DNA of 23,656 nt from Bacillota bacterium (GTDB taxonomy: Bacteria; Bacillota; Clostridia; Lachnospirales; Lachnospiraceae). The stretch covers positions 1-23,656 of the forward strand of contig JAEZRJ010000004.1 in assembly GCA_023412855.1 (NCBI GenBank), written 5' to 3'. The number at the start of each line of letters is the position of its first letter. The first letter of the stretch is position 1. Shown here piece by piece: positions 7,906 to 16,930 of this stretch. The notes under the pieces are model-generated. The model was not told the DNA's origin. It searched no databases and saw only the letters and a program-made list of their open reading frames with translations. A program made the position numbers and the translations under genes.

Positions 7906-9891
7906 ATGAATGTATTCAGACAAGAAGATAATTGCTTAAAATTTCATTATGATGCGGAAGAACTTTGGATTCAGCCATGGGGGGCGAACAGCTTCCGTGT
8001 CCGTGCTTCCAAAATGGCCCAGATGCCTGGTGAGGACTGGGTGCTTGAGATAGAGCCGGAGAAGATGGTATCAGAGATAAAAATAGAAAAGGATTATGCG
8101 GCGATTAAAAACGGTAAAATCGAGGCCAGGATTTCCCATTATGGAAAGCTCACGTTTTATAACCAGAAAGGGGAAGTACTCTTAGATGAATATTTGCGGA
8201 ACAGGCTGGATGTATTTGCAGATTACTGCAGCGCACTTGAAGTTGAAGCCAGAGAATTCAAGCCGATTCCGGGAGGGGATTATCATCTGTCCATGCGCTT
8301 CGTTTCCAACCCTGAGGAAAAAATATATGGCATGGGACAGTATCAGCAGCCTTACCTGAATCTGAAGGGCGCGGATCTCGAACTGGCGCAGAGAAATTCA
8401 CAGGCCAGCGTACCGTTTGCAATTTCCTCTCTGGGATACGGGTTTCTTTGGAATAATCCCGCAGTCGGAAGGACCATATTCGGCAAGAATATTACAACTT
8501 GGGAAGCATATTCCACAAAATCGCTGGATTATTGGATTACGGCGGAGGATACCCCTGCTAAAATAGAAGAGGCATATGCCAGGGTCGCGGGTACGGTGCC
8601 TATGATGCCGGATTATGCCATGGGATTCTGGCAGTGTAAGCTTCGTTATCAGACGCAGGAGGAGCTTTTGGAGGTTGCAAGGGAATACAAAAGAAGGGAA
8701 CTTCCTATTTCCGTCATTGTTATTGATTATTTCCACTGGCCGCTGCAGGGCGACTGGAGGTTTGATCCTAAGTATTGGCCGGATCCGGATGACATGATTA
8801 AAGAGTTGAAAGATATGGGCATCGAGCTAATGGTTTCCATATGGCCTACTGTGGATTACCGCAGTGAGAATTTTAATGAGATGAAAGAAAAGGGATATCT
8901 GATCCGCACCGACAGAGGATTCCGCATGGTTATGGATTTTCAGGGAAACACGGTTCACTTCGATGCGACCAATCCTGAGGCCAGAGAATACGTATGGCAG
9001 AAAGCGAAGAAGAATTATTACGATAAAGGCATAAAAGTGTTCTGGCTGGATGAAGCAGAGCCGGAATACAGCATTTATGATTTCGATAATTACCGTTACC
9101 ATATGGGACCCAACGTACAAATTGGAAATATTTATCCTGCCATGTATGCAAAGACCTTTTTCGACGGCATGAAGGCACAGGGACAGGAAAATATCATCAA
9201 CCTGCTCCGCTGTGCATGGGCGGGCTCCCAGAAATATGGAGCGCTCGTATGGTCTGGGGATATTCATTCCAGCTTCACAAGCCTGCGCAATCAGCTGGCA
9301 GCAGGGCTGAATATGGGAATTGCAGGAATTCCATGGTGGACCACCGATATCGGAGGATTTCACGGCGGAGACCCGAAAGACCCTGCGTTTCAGGAGCTCT
9401 TGATAAGGTGGTTTGAGTATGGAACGTTCTGCCCGGTTATGCGTTTGCACGGCTATAGAGAGCCTCTGAAAGAGCCCATGGGAACAGAGGGAGGGGCGGC
9501 ATGCGTTTCCGGCGCGGATAATGAGGTGTGGTCCTTCGGAGACGAAGCCTATGAAATTTGCAAGACATACTTACAGCTTCGGGAAAATATGAAGCCTTAT
9601 ATTACACAATTGATGAAAGAGGCCCATGAAAAAGGAACGCCGGTTATGAGACCGTTATTCTATGATTTCTCCGAAGATACAAAAGCATGGGAAATTGAAG
9701 ATGAATATATGTTTGGACCTGATTTTCTTGTTGCGCCCATCCTGTATGCGGATATGAGAAAGAGAGAAGTCTATCTGCCAAGCGGCAGCAAATGGAAAAA
9801 TTATTGGACCGGTGAGACCTTTGATGGCGGAAGGGCTATCGAAGTGGATGCCCCGCTTGCGCAGCTTCCGCTATTTACAAGGTGTAATTAG
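7906..9891 (+). CDS. GH31 alpha-glycosidase, XylS (alpha-xylosidase)-like
   Basis: A 661-residue glycoside hydrolase family 31 enzyme without a signal peptide, so probably cytoplasmic. An N-terminal beta-sandwich (to about 225) precedes the barrel. The retaining nucleophile is Asp382 in VFWLDEAEPEY and the likely acid/base is Asp452 in LVWSGDIHSSF; IPWWTTDIGGF and the substrate-loop ISVIVIDYFHW are also present. FWLDEAEPE and WWTTDIGGF are the pattern of the XylS-like alpha-xylosidase branch rather than maltase types. It releases a terminal alpha-linked xylose or glucose from imported oligosaccharides. AAGGAG at 7890-7895 supports the start. It is clearly divergent from the second GH31 in this operon, so the two probably act on different linkages. 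Exact specificity remains open. Confidence 0.88.
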   Translation: MNVFRQEDNCLKFHYDAEELWIQPWGANSFRVRASKMAQMPGEDWVLEIEPEKMVSEIKIEKDYAAIKNGKIEARISHYGKLTFYNQKGEVLLDEYLRNRLDVFADYCSALEVEAREFKPIPGGDYHLSMRFVSNPEEKIYGMGQYQQPYLNLKGADLELAQRNSQASVPFAISSLGYGFLWNNPAVGRTIFGKNITTWEAYSTKSLDYWITAEDTPAKIEEAYARVAGTVPMMPDYAMGFWQCKLRYQTQEELLEVAREYKRRELPISVIVIDYFHWPLQGDWRFDPKYWPDPDDMIKELKDMGIELMVSIWPTVDYRSENFNEMKEKGYLIRTDRGFRMVMDFQGNTVHFDATNPEAREYVWQKAKKNYYDKGIKVFWLDEAEPEYSIYDFDNYRYHMGPNVQIGNIYPAMYAKTFFDGMKAQGQENIINLLRCAWAGSQKYGALVWSGDIHSSFTSLRNQLAAGLNMGIAGIPWWTTDIGGFHGGDPKDPAFQELLIRWFEYGTFCPVMRLHGYREPLKEPMGTEGGAACVSGADNEVWSFGDEAYEICKTYLQLRENMKPYITQLMKEAHEKGTPVMRPLFYDFSEDTKAWEIEDEYMFGPDFLVAPILYADMRKREVYLPSGSKWKNYWTGETFDGGRAIEVDAPLAQLPLFTRCN

Positions 9892-9953
9892 GTTAAAAAA
9901 CATTCTCAACTGTTAATTTTGAGTCTGCCAATGCGGACATGAGGTATAAAATA

Positions 9954-10970
9954 ATGAAAGCTGCTGTGTTTTACGGTAAAAAAGATTTAAGAATAGAAGA
10001 AGTAAAAAAACCTGTTCCCGGGTATGGTGAGGTGCTCGTCAAGGTGCATGCCTGCGGGGTATGCGGAACGGATGTACATATTTATGAAGGAGACGAAGGC
10101 GCCGCGAAAAGTCCTGCCGGAACTATTCTGGGACATGAGTTTGCCGGTGAAGTGGAAGAAATAGGAAAAGGCGTAAAGAGTATAAGGGTTGGGGACAGAG
10201 TCTGTGTGGACCCCAATAAGCTATGCGGCAAATGTGAATATTGCAGGAATGGCATCGGTCATTTCTGTGAGAACATGATCGGTATCGGAACGACGGTAAA
10301 TGGGGGCTTTGCAGAATATTGTGCGGTACCTGAAGAACAGGCATATCTTATTTCCGAGGAGCTTACCTTTGAAGAAGCTGCAATGGCAGAACCGGTAGCG
10401 TGCTGTCTGCATGGAATCGATATGTGTGAGATACACCCCGGGGATACGGTGGCGGTATTCGGTATGGGGATGATCGGGCTTCTTATGCTGCAGCTTGCCC
10501 GCATCAGCGGAGCGGCCAAAATTATTGCCATAGAGCCCGTGGAGATCAAGCGGGGGCAGGCGGTAAGATTAGGGGCGGACCTTGTGATAGACCCGGTAAA
10601 GCAGGACATAAAGCAAGTACTGTTAGAGAATGATATTACCCGTATTCATACAGTGATTGAATGCGTCGGAAGGATTGACAGCATGAAACAGGCGTTGGAA
10701 ATTGCGGGAAAGAAATCGGTAGTCATGCTGTTTGGACTTACAAGGCCGGAGGAGGAGCTTGCAATCAAGCCCTTTGAGCTTTTTAAAAAGGAGATTACAT
10801 TAAAAGCATCCTTCATTAATCCTTATACGCAGCAGCGTGCTATTTCCTTGATAGAATCGGGAAAAATTGATGTCAGATCCATGATTTATAAAAAGATGTC
10901 CCTGGAAGAACTGAGTAAAGTATTGGAAGATGGAGCTATGCGCAGTCCGGGCAAGATCATTATAGGCTGA
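9954..10970 (+). CDS. Zinc-dependent medium-chain alcohol/polyol dehydrogenase
   Basis: A 338-residue MDR-family dehydrogenase (sorbitol/threonine dehydrogenase-like). Catalytic zinc ligands are Cys37 in GVCGTD and His61/Glu62 in GHEFAGEV; structural zinc uses Cys91, Cys94, Cys97 and Cys105. The Rossmann motif is VFGMGMIGLLML, and an acidic residue after the second strand (AIEP) suggests NAD rather than NADP. The ATG at 9954 is preferred because GAGG at 9941-9944 lies 9 nt upstream and the protein then opens MKAAVFYG as family members do; an ATG at 9939 would add five residues. It sits between two GH31 genes, so it likely oxidises the released sugar or a derived polyol, but the substrate is not deducible from motifs. 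Confidence 0.9.
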   Translation: MKAAVFYGKKDLRIEEVKKPVPGYGEVLVKVHACGVCGTDVHIYEGDEGAAKSPAGTILGHEFAGEVEEIGKGVKSIRVGDRVCVDPNKLCGKCEYCRNGIGHFCENMIGIGTTVNGGFAEYCAVPEEQAYLISEELTFEEAAMAEPVACCLHGIDMCEIHPGDTVAVFGMGMIGLLMLQLARISGAAKIIAIEPVEIKRGQAVRLGADLVIDPVKQDIKQVLLENDITRIHTVIECVGRIDSMKQALEIAGKKSVVMLFGLTRPEEELAIKPFELFKKEITLKASFINPYTQQRAISLIESGKIDVRSMIYKKMSLEELSKVLEDGAMRSPGKIIIG

Positions 10971-11047
10971 TAAGCAATTCACGGCAGTTTCAATAAAAAC
11001 TTTATATATGGGAAATTGAGTATAAAACGCTCATTAGGAGATAAATT

Positions 11048-13342
11048 ATGAAATTTACAAACGGGTATTGGCGTATCAGAGAGGAAATAGAACCGGTTTA
11101 TGCTGTTGAGTATTATGACTGCGAAGTAAAAAACAATAAACTGACCGTATATGCGGCAACCAAGCATATGGGGGATCGCGGAGATACGCTGAATCAGCCG
11201 ATGCTTACGGTAACCTTTTCCAGTCCCATGGAAGATGTGATCAAAGTTTCCGCGGTACACTTTAAAGGTGCCTTAAATAAAGGCCCTAACTACGAAGTAA
11301 ATGAGCAAAGCGGAGGTTTTGTTTCCATTTCGGAGGAGGAAGAAAAAATTATATATACCTCCGGAAAAACCAGTGCGGTCATTTATAAGGCAGCAAACGC
11401 CTGGAAGGTGGAATTCAAAGATGGGAACAGGCTTCTCACCGAGAGCAGTTATCGCAACCTTGCTTACATGAAGAATAAAGAAACAAAGCAAAATTATATG
11501 GCGGAGCAGCTCCTTTTGGACGTAGGTGAATATGTGTACGGCATGGGAGAGCGTTATACGCCTTTTATAAAAAATGGACAGATTGTGGAAATCTGGAATG
11601 AAGACGGGGGAACGGCTTCTGAACAGACATACAAAAATATTCCCTTTTATGTTACCAATAAAGGTTACGGAGTATTCGTAGCACATGCCGGAGATGTTCA
11701 TTTTGAAGTAGGCAGTGAAAAGGTAGAAAGAGTACAGTTCAGCGTGCGGACCGAACAGATGGAATATTATATTTTAAACGGCCATACGCCGAAAGGAACG
11801 GTACAGTTATATACGCAGCTCATGGGAAAACCGGCTCTTCCGCCTTCTTGGTCTTTTGGGCTGTGGCTGACCACATCCTTTACGACAAACTATGACGAGA
11901 AGACGACATCGAGCTTTATTCAGGGTATGGCCGATAGAGATATTCCTCTGCATACTTTTCATTTTGACTGTTTTTGGATGAAGGGCTATGAATGGTGTAA
12001 TTTTGAATGGGACAAGGATACCTTTCCGGATCCGGAAGGAATGCTGAGACGTTATAAAGAAAGAGGACTTCATATCTGCGTATGGATTAACAGCTATATC
12101 GGACAGAAATCGAAGCTGTTTGATGAAGGATTGGAGCATGGATACTTCGTTAAAAATGCTGACGGATCGGTGTGGCAGTGCGACAGATGGCAGGCAGGGA
12201 TGGCTCTGGTGGATTTCACAAATCCGCAGGCCTGCAAGTGGTATGAGGATAAACTGGAGAGACTTATCGATATGGGGGTAGACTGCTTCAAAACCGATTT
12301 TGGAGAAAGAATCCCGGTGACAGGAGTGCAGTATTACGACGGCTCCGATACGGTGAAAATGCACAATTATTATGCCTATCTTTATAATAAGGTAGTGTTC
12401 GAACTGTTGGAAAGAAAGCTCGGAAAGGACAAGGCTCTTGTGTTTGCAAGATCTACGGCAGCAGGAGGACAGAAATACCCCGTCCACTGGGGAGGCGACT
12501 GTACGGCTACTTATCCCTCCATGGCGGAGGACCTTAGAGGCGGACTGTCCTTAGCTCTTGGAGGCTATGGCTTCTGGAGTCATGACATAGGAGGCTTTGA
12601 ACAAACGGCTTCAGCCGATGTGTATAAGCGTTGGTGTGCCTTCGGACTGTTAAGTTCTCACAGCAGGCTGCATGGTTCTACTTCCTATCGTGTGCCGTGG
12701 CTGTTCGATGAGGAAGCATGTGATATCTTAAGAAAGTTTGTGAAGTTAAAATGTTCTCTTATGCCTTATATCTACGCACAGGCAGTAAAATCACATAAAG
12801 AAGGAATTCCTATGATGCGCCCCATGTTTCTGGAATTTCCGGAAGATTTGACGTGCGAGACCTTGGACAAACAGTATATGCTGGGAGATTCTTTGCTGGT
12901 AGCTCCTGTTTTCAAGGAAACAGGAGAAGTTTCTTACTATTTGCCGGAAGGAAAGTGGACCAATTATCTTACCGGTGATGTGAAAGAAGGTGGCAAGTGG
13001 TATAAGGAAATTTTTGACTATTTCAACCTTCCGTTAATGGTTAGGGAAAATACTGTTCTGGCAGTAGGATGTAATGATGAAAGGCCGGATTACGATTATA
13101 CGGACGGCATCACATTAAAGCTGTTCCAGATTCAGGACGGGGCACAGATTCATACAACGGTACCGGATATTGACGGCAAGGAAGCAATGAAGGTTTCCGT
13201 TTCGGCGAAAAAAGGAAAAATCTTCCTGAGCGTACTTTATTCATTGCAATCCGGGGGCGATAAGCATTTCTTTGCGGAAGCGGTAGGCCATCCGGAAGCA
13301 GAAGTGACGATAACAGAAAACGGGGCGGAAATTGTGCTATAA
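11048..13342 (+). CDS. yicI: Alpha-xylosidase, GH31, YicI type
   Basis: A 764-residue cytoplasmic enzyme that closely follows E. coli YicI along its whole length (772 residues). It hydrolyses non-reducing terminal alpha-xylosyl units, for example from isoprimeverose and xyloglucan oligosaccharides (EC 3.2.1.177). The nucleophile is Asp417 in CFKTDFGERIP and the acid/base is Asp484 in VHWGGDC. Cys308 and Phe309 in FDCFWMK correspond to the YicI residues that favour xylose over glucose. Further shared blocks are WSFGLWLTTSFTTNYDE, GFWSHDIGGFE and RWCAFGLLSSHSRLHGS. AGGAG lies 7 nt before the ATG. Its presence is the best clue to the substrate of the whole operon. Confidence 0.95.
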   Translation: MKFTNGYWRIREEIEPVYAVEYYDCEVKNNKLTVYAATKHMGDRGDTLNQPMLTVTFSSPMEDVIKVSAVHFKGALNKGPNYEVNEQSGGFVSISEEEEKIIYTSGKTSAVIYKAANAWKVEFKDGNRLLTESSYRNLAYMKNKETKQNYMAEQLLLDVGEYVYGMGERYTPFIKNGQIVEIWNEDGGTASEQTYKNIPFYVTNKGYGVFVAHAGDVHFEVGSEKVERVQFSVRTEQMEYYILNGHTPKGTVQLYTQLMGKPALPPSWSFGLWLTTSFTTNYDEKTTSSFIQGMADRDIPLHTFHFDCFWMKGYEWCNFEWDKDTFPDPEGMLRRYKERGLHICVWINSYIGQKSKLFDEGLEHGYFVKNADGSVWQCDRWQAGMALVDFTNPQACKWYEDKLERLIDMGVDCFKTDFGERIPVTGVQYYDGSDTVKMHNYYAYLYNKVVFELLERKLGKDKALVFARSTAAGGQKYPVHWGGDCTATYPSMAEDLRGGLSLALGGYGFWSHDIGGFEQTASADVYKRWCAFGLLSSHSRLHGSTSYRVPWLFDEEACDILRKFVKLKCSLMPYIYAQAVKSHKEGIPMMRPMFLEFPEDLTCETLDKQYMLGDSLLVAPVFKETGEVSYYLPEGKWTNYLTGDVKEGGKWYKEIFDYFNLPLMVRENTVLAVGCNDERPDYDYTDGITLKLFQIQDGAQIHTTVPDIDGKEAMKVSVSAKKGKIFLSVLYSLQSGGDKHFFAEAVGHPEAEVTITENGAEIVL

Positions 13343-13381
13343 TAATATAACAAAAAAGCACATAAGGAAGGCGGCTCATCT

Positions 13382-15103
13382 ATGGAATACGAAAGTCAGA
13401 AAATCAGAAAAACAGCTCCAGAAATGGATCCGCTCAGAATGGGAATGGGATGGACGTCAGAGGACCTGGAAAAGCCTCAGATTTTAATAGAAAGCACCTT
13501 CGGAGACAGCCATCCCGGCAGCGCTCATTTGCTCGCGCTCGTGGAGGAAGCGAGAAGGGGTGTGAATGAGACCGGGGGAAAGGCGGCGAGGTATTTCGCC
13601 ACCGATATCTGTGACGGTATGGCGCAGGGACATGACGGTATGAATTATTCCCTTCCTTCCAGGGACGTCATAGCCAATTTGATCGAAGTCCATGCAAAGG
13701 CTACGGTCTTCGACGCAGGCGTATTCATTGCAAGCTGTGATAAGGCAGTGCCGGCACACCTTATGGCGATAGGAAGAATAAACATACCCGCCATTGTGGT
13801 CACCGGTGGTGTCATGGATGCAGGGCCGGACCTTCTTACATTGGAACAGATCGGTGCCTACAGCGCCATGTATAAAAGAGGAGAAATATCCGAGGAAGAG
13901 CTTACCTACTATAAACAGCATGCTTGCCCTTCCTGCGGAGCTTGTTCCTTCATGGGAACGGCCTCTACCATGCAGGTCATGGCGGAAGCGTTAGGTCTCA
14001 TGCTTCCGGGAAGTGCGCTCATGCCTGCAACAGATGCAGAACTTAAGAAAATAGCATATATGGCAGGAATTCAGGCGGTTGAGCTGGCGAAAAAGGGAAG
14101 AAAAGCTTCGGACATCGTGACGATGGAGTCTTTTGAAAACGCGGTAATGGTTCATGCTGCAATATCGGGTTCCAGCAATTCACTGCTGCATATTCCGGCT
14201 ATCGCTCATGAATTCGGCTATGAAATGGATGCAGACTTATTCGACAGGCTGCATCGGGGAGCGCATTACTTGTTAGATATCCGGCCCTCAGGACAATGGC
14301 CGGCTCAGTATTTTTATTATGCCGGCGGCGTACCGAGGATAATGGAGGAGATAAAAGGCAGGCTCCATCTGGACGTGATGACGGTAACCGGGAAAACACT
14401 GGGAGAAAATCTCGAGGAGCTAAAGCAAAACGGCTTCTATGACAAATGCGAGGAGCATCTTCGCAAGGTGGGAAGAAAGAGAACGGATATCATAAGAGAA
14501 TTCTCCTCGCCCATAGGAACGGACGGCACCATAGCAGTCTTAAGGGGAAATCTCGCCCCTGACGGTGCGGTAGTAAAACATTCTGCAGTGCCTAAGGAAA
14601 TGTTTCATGCGGTGCTTCGGGCAAGGCCATTCGATAGTGAAGAAGAAGCCATAGAAGCGGTGCTTTCCCGCAGGATAATGCCGGGAGATGCTGTAATTAT
14701 CCGTTATGAGGGGCCGAAAGGCAGCGGCATGCCGGAGATGTTCTACACGACGGAAGCGATAGCTTCCGATGAGAAACTGGGAAAGACCATCGCGCTGATT
14801 ACGGACGGAAGATTTTCCGGTGCCTCTAAGGGACCTGCGATCGGACATGTTTCTCCTGAGGCAGCGCAGGGAGGCCCTATTGCATTGGTGGAGGAGAACG
14901 ACATCATACTGGTTGATATTCCGGGCAGAAAGCTGGAGATAATAGGAATAGACGGAGTGCAGATGCAGGGAGAGGAAATAGAGGAGGTTCTCGGGAACAG
15001 GAGAAAGTCTTGGAAGCAAAAGGCCAAGAAGACGGATTCCAAAGTACTCGAATTATTTAAAGAAAAAGCAGTATCACCTATGAAAGGCGGGTACATGGAG
15101 TAA
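13382..15103 (+). CDS. IlvD/Edd-family dehydratase, probably acting on a sugar acid
   Basis: A 573-residue iron-sulfur dehydratase of the dihydroxyacid/phosphogluconate dehydratase family. It carries ICDGMAQGHDGMNYSLPSRD (Cys77), ASCDKAVPAHLMA (Cys119) and CPSCGACSFMGTASTM (Cys182, 185, 188), and near the C-terminus TDGRFSGASKGPAIGHVSPEA. At the place where [2Fe-2S] sugar-acid dehydratases have an NPC motif it reads GDSHPGSAHL (41-50), more like the oxygen-labile enterobacterial IlvD. It lies in a sugar operon with no valine or isoleucine synthesis genes, so a role in dehydrating an aldonate (possibly xylonate) to a 2-keto-3-deoxy acid is more likely than branched-chain amino acid synthesis; that is inference. 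AAGGAAGG lies 10 nt before the ATG. It is the last gene before a strong terminator. Confidence 0.85.
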   Translation: MEYESQKIRKTAPEMDPLRMGMGWTSEDLEKPQILIESTFGDSHPGSAHLLALVEEARRGVNETGGKAARYFATDICDGMAQGHDGMNYSLPSRDVIANLIEVHAKATVFDAGVFIASCDKAVPAHLMAIGRINIPAIVVTGGVMDAGPDLLTLEQIGAYSAMYKRGEISEEELTYYKQHACPSCGACSFMGTASTMQVMAEALGLMLPGSALMPATDAELKKIAYMAGIQAVELAKKGRKASDIVTMESFENAVMVHAAISGSSNSLLHIPAIAHEFGYEMDADLFDRLHRGAHYLLDIRPSGQWPAQYFYYAGGVPRIMEEIKGRLHLDVMTVTGKTLGENLEELKQNGFYDKCEEHLRKVGRKRTDIIREFSSPIGTDGTIAVLRGNLAPDGAVVKHSAVPKEMFHAVLRARPFDSEEEAIEAVLSRRIMPGDAVIIRYEGPKGSGMPEMFYTTEAIASDEKLGKTIALITDGRFSGASKGPAIGHVSPEAAQGGPIALVEENDIILVDIPGRKLEIIGIDGVQMQGEEIEEVLGNRRKSWKQKAKKTDSKVLELFKEKAVSPMKGGYME

Positions 15104-15108
15104 TAGAA

Positions 15109-15145
15109 GGTTAAGCAATTCGGCAAGGAATTGCTTAACCTTTTT
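15109..15145 (+). terminator. Rho-independent terminator ending the sugar operon
   Basis: GGTTAAGCAATTC (15109-15121) and GAATTGCTTAACC (15128-15140) are a perfect 13-bp stem with a 6-nt loop, followed by five T. It begins 5 nt after the dehydratase stop. Confidence 0.95.
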
Positions 15146-15224
15146 ATTTGGGCAAACGATAAGCGGCTGCGCGTGCGAAACAAAAGCTATGTTGCCAATA
15201 GTATTTGGTTTCATGGAAAGGCCA

Positions 15225-15650
15225 CTATTTTATAGATATTGTTTCTGTAGAATCCCCCAGGATAATCGCTTGTATCTGATTCATATCCAAGGCATCCCCG
15301 AACTTTCCTACAGCGGTATATTCCCCGTTTTCCTCCTGAAAGCCCTCGCTCATTAAAAGGACTTCCTGCGGCAGGACGGTGCCATCCGTGTATTGTATAC
15401 CAGTTATAATAAGAGGGTAGGTAATATCCAGCTCATTGAAATTAATGCCGTTAGCCTTCTGCAATGCCTGCACATCCTTTCCGTCGAAGTAAATGGAATA
15501 GGAAAGTGGAGATAATCGAAAGCTGCGAACATTCACATTACAGCCAGCCAGCGTTATCCCGCTGTCCGCGGCGGATTGTACGCTCTGGTCGGAATACCCG
15601 CTTTCCGATAAAAGCTGCAACTCCTTATCTTTACATCTTTTTGATGATAT
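15225..15650 (-). pseudogene. Relic C-terminal part of a DUF4179/DUF5643-type protein
   Basis: The minus-strand frame is open from just below a TAA at 15651-15653 to a TAG at 15225-15227 and reads about 141 residues. The first possible start is a TTG at 15618-15620, with AAGGAG touching it directly, so no proper start is present. The sequence FRLSPLSYSIYFDG, IQYTDGTVLPQ, GEYTAVGKFGDALDMNQIQA and a final ILGDSTETISIK resembles the C-terminal extracellular domain of DUF4179 proteins, which are often anti-sigma-like partners of ECF sigma factors. The signal anchor, N-terminal domain and any sigma gene are missing. It is most likely a decayed fragment cut off near 15650; a short independent protein cannot be fully excluded. 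Confidence 0.45.
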
Positions 15651-15769
15651 TTACTCCAATACGGTTGATTTTACATACATATATTGTTTAACAATTCTGA
15701 AATTTGCGCAATGTTTTAGTTATTTTTATTCATTTTGTAATATTATATCTATGTATTTAGTATGGAAAC

Positions 15770-15778
15770 TGGTATAAT
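15770..15778 (+). promoter_or_regulatory. Extended -10 promoter element before the DUF2804 gene
   Basis: TGGTATAAT matches the extended -10 consensus exactly, 20 nt before the ATG at 15799. No clear -35 is seen, as is usual for extended -10 promoters. The upstream 15651-15769 is very AT-rich and holds nothing else recognisable. Confidence 0.55.
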
Positions 15779-15798
15779 AATACAAAAGGGGGGATAAT

Positions 15799-16827
15799 AT
15801 GAAAACCAGAAACCATGAAATAACAACGGCTCAGAAGCTGCTCGGTGCTGATGGCTCCATCGCGGAAAGAGGCTGGTCAAGAAGGCAGCTCCAGACTTAT
15901 CGCCGCGAGGATATAAAGGCCCCTAAATTCCGTATAAAAGAATGGGACTATTATCTGGTAATGAATGAAGATTATGGTGCTGCCTTTACCATATCCGACG
16001 ACGGTTATATCGGTCTGCAGTCCGTCTCCTTGCTTGACTTTAAGAAGAAGCGGGAGCATACGGAGACCATTTTAAACCTTCTGCCGATGGGCAGGCTGCA
16101 TATGCCGGCAAGCTCCTGTGAGGGGGACGTCAGGTATGAGGACAAACGCCTTAAGATGTCATTTTGTTTGGAAGAGGAAAAGAGAATCATAGACTGCCTC
16201 TTCCATAATTTTCATGAAGGCAGAGATTTCACGTGTCATATTGAATTGGAACAGCCGGACATGGATACGATAGCAATAGCTACTCCGTGGAAGGAAAAAA
16301 AGAACGCTTTTTATTATAATCAGAAAATCAATTGCATGCGTGCCAAGGGCTGGATGGAACTTGGCGGTGCAAGATACGAGTTCCATCCGGATACCGACTT
16401 TGGTACGCTGGATTGGGGACGGGGGGTATGGACATACAATAACGTGTGGTTTTGGGGGAGCGGGAACTGTGATTTGGATGGGCATGCTTTCGGCTTCAAT
16501 ATAGGCTACGGCTTCGGAGATACTGGTTCAGCTTCTGAGAACGTTATATTTTATGATTATAAGGCGCACAAGCTGGAGGATGTTACCTTTCATATTCCGA
16601 AGGACGATTATTTGAACCCATGGAAATTCACTTCAAGTAACGGCAGGTTCGAGATGGATTTCGTGCCGGTCATCGATAGGGCGGCGAAACTGAATGCATT
16701 CATTATCGCCTCCGACCAGCATCAGGTATTCGGGCGCATGTCGGGAAGGGCAGTGTTGGATGATGGCACTGTGCTTACTGTGAAGAATATGATGTGTTTT
16801 GCAGAAAGGGTTCATAACAGATATTAA
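15799..16827 (+). CDS. DUF2804 family protein, function unknown
   Basis: A 342-residue protein that fits the DUF2804 family (PF10974): soluble, without signal peptide or membrane span, rich in aromatic residues and beta-type segments. Family-like blocks are WDYYLVMNEDYGAAFTISDD, LLPMGRLHMPASSCEGDVRY, TDFGTLDWGRGVWTYNNVWF and FGFNIGYGFGDTGSASENVI. The ribosome binding site AAGGGGGG lies close upstream. No biochemical role is established that I can name with confidence; the fold family is described as uncharacterised. The aldehyde dehydrogenase follows 103 nt later on the same strand, so the two may be co-transcribed. Confidence 0.8.
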   Translation: MKTRNHEITTAQKLLGADGSIAERGWSRRQLQTYRREDIKAPKFRIKEWDYYLVMNEDYGAAFTISDDGYIGLQSVSLLDFKKKREHTETILNLLPMGRLHMPASSCEGDVRYEDKRLKMSFCLEEEKRIIDCLFHNFHEGRDFTCHIELEQPDMDTIAIATPWKEKKNAFYYNQKINCMRAKGWMELGGARYEFHPDTDFGTLDWGRGVWTYNNVWFWGSGNCDLDGHAFGFNIGYGFGDTGSASENVIFYDYKAHKLEDVTFHIPKDDYLNPWKFTSSNGRFEMDFVPVIDRAAKLNAFIIASDQHQVFGRMSGRAVLDDGTVLTVKNMMCFAERVHNRY

Positions 16828-16930
16828 GCGATTATATGTTAATATATTCGAGGCAGAGCAAGGCTGAAAGAAATGCACTTTCAACATCCTTGATTTGTAC
16901 GCCCGCTAAAGCGGACAGATGGGAGCAAAC

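Noticed and set aside
9905..9923. CTCAA/TTGAG inverted repeat before the dehydrogenase
   Set aside because: Only 5 bp with a 9-nt gap in an AT-rich spacer; too weak to call an operator.
13382..15103. Plain ilvD for branched-chain amino acid synthesis
   Set aside because: No ilv or leu genes are nearby, the gene is the last of a sugar operon, and several motifs differ from IlvD; still not formally excluded.
16859..16891. TGAAAG/CTTTCA hairpin between the DUF2804 and ALDH genes
   Set aside because: A 6-bp stem without a T-run; not enough for a terminator.
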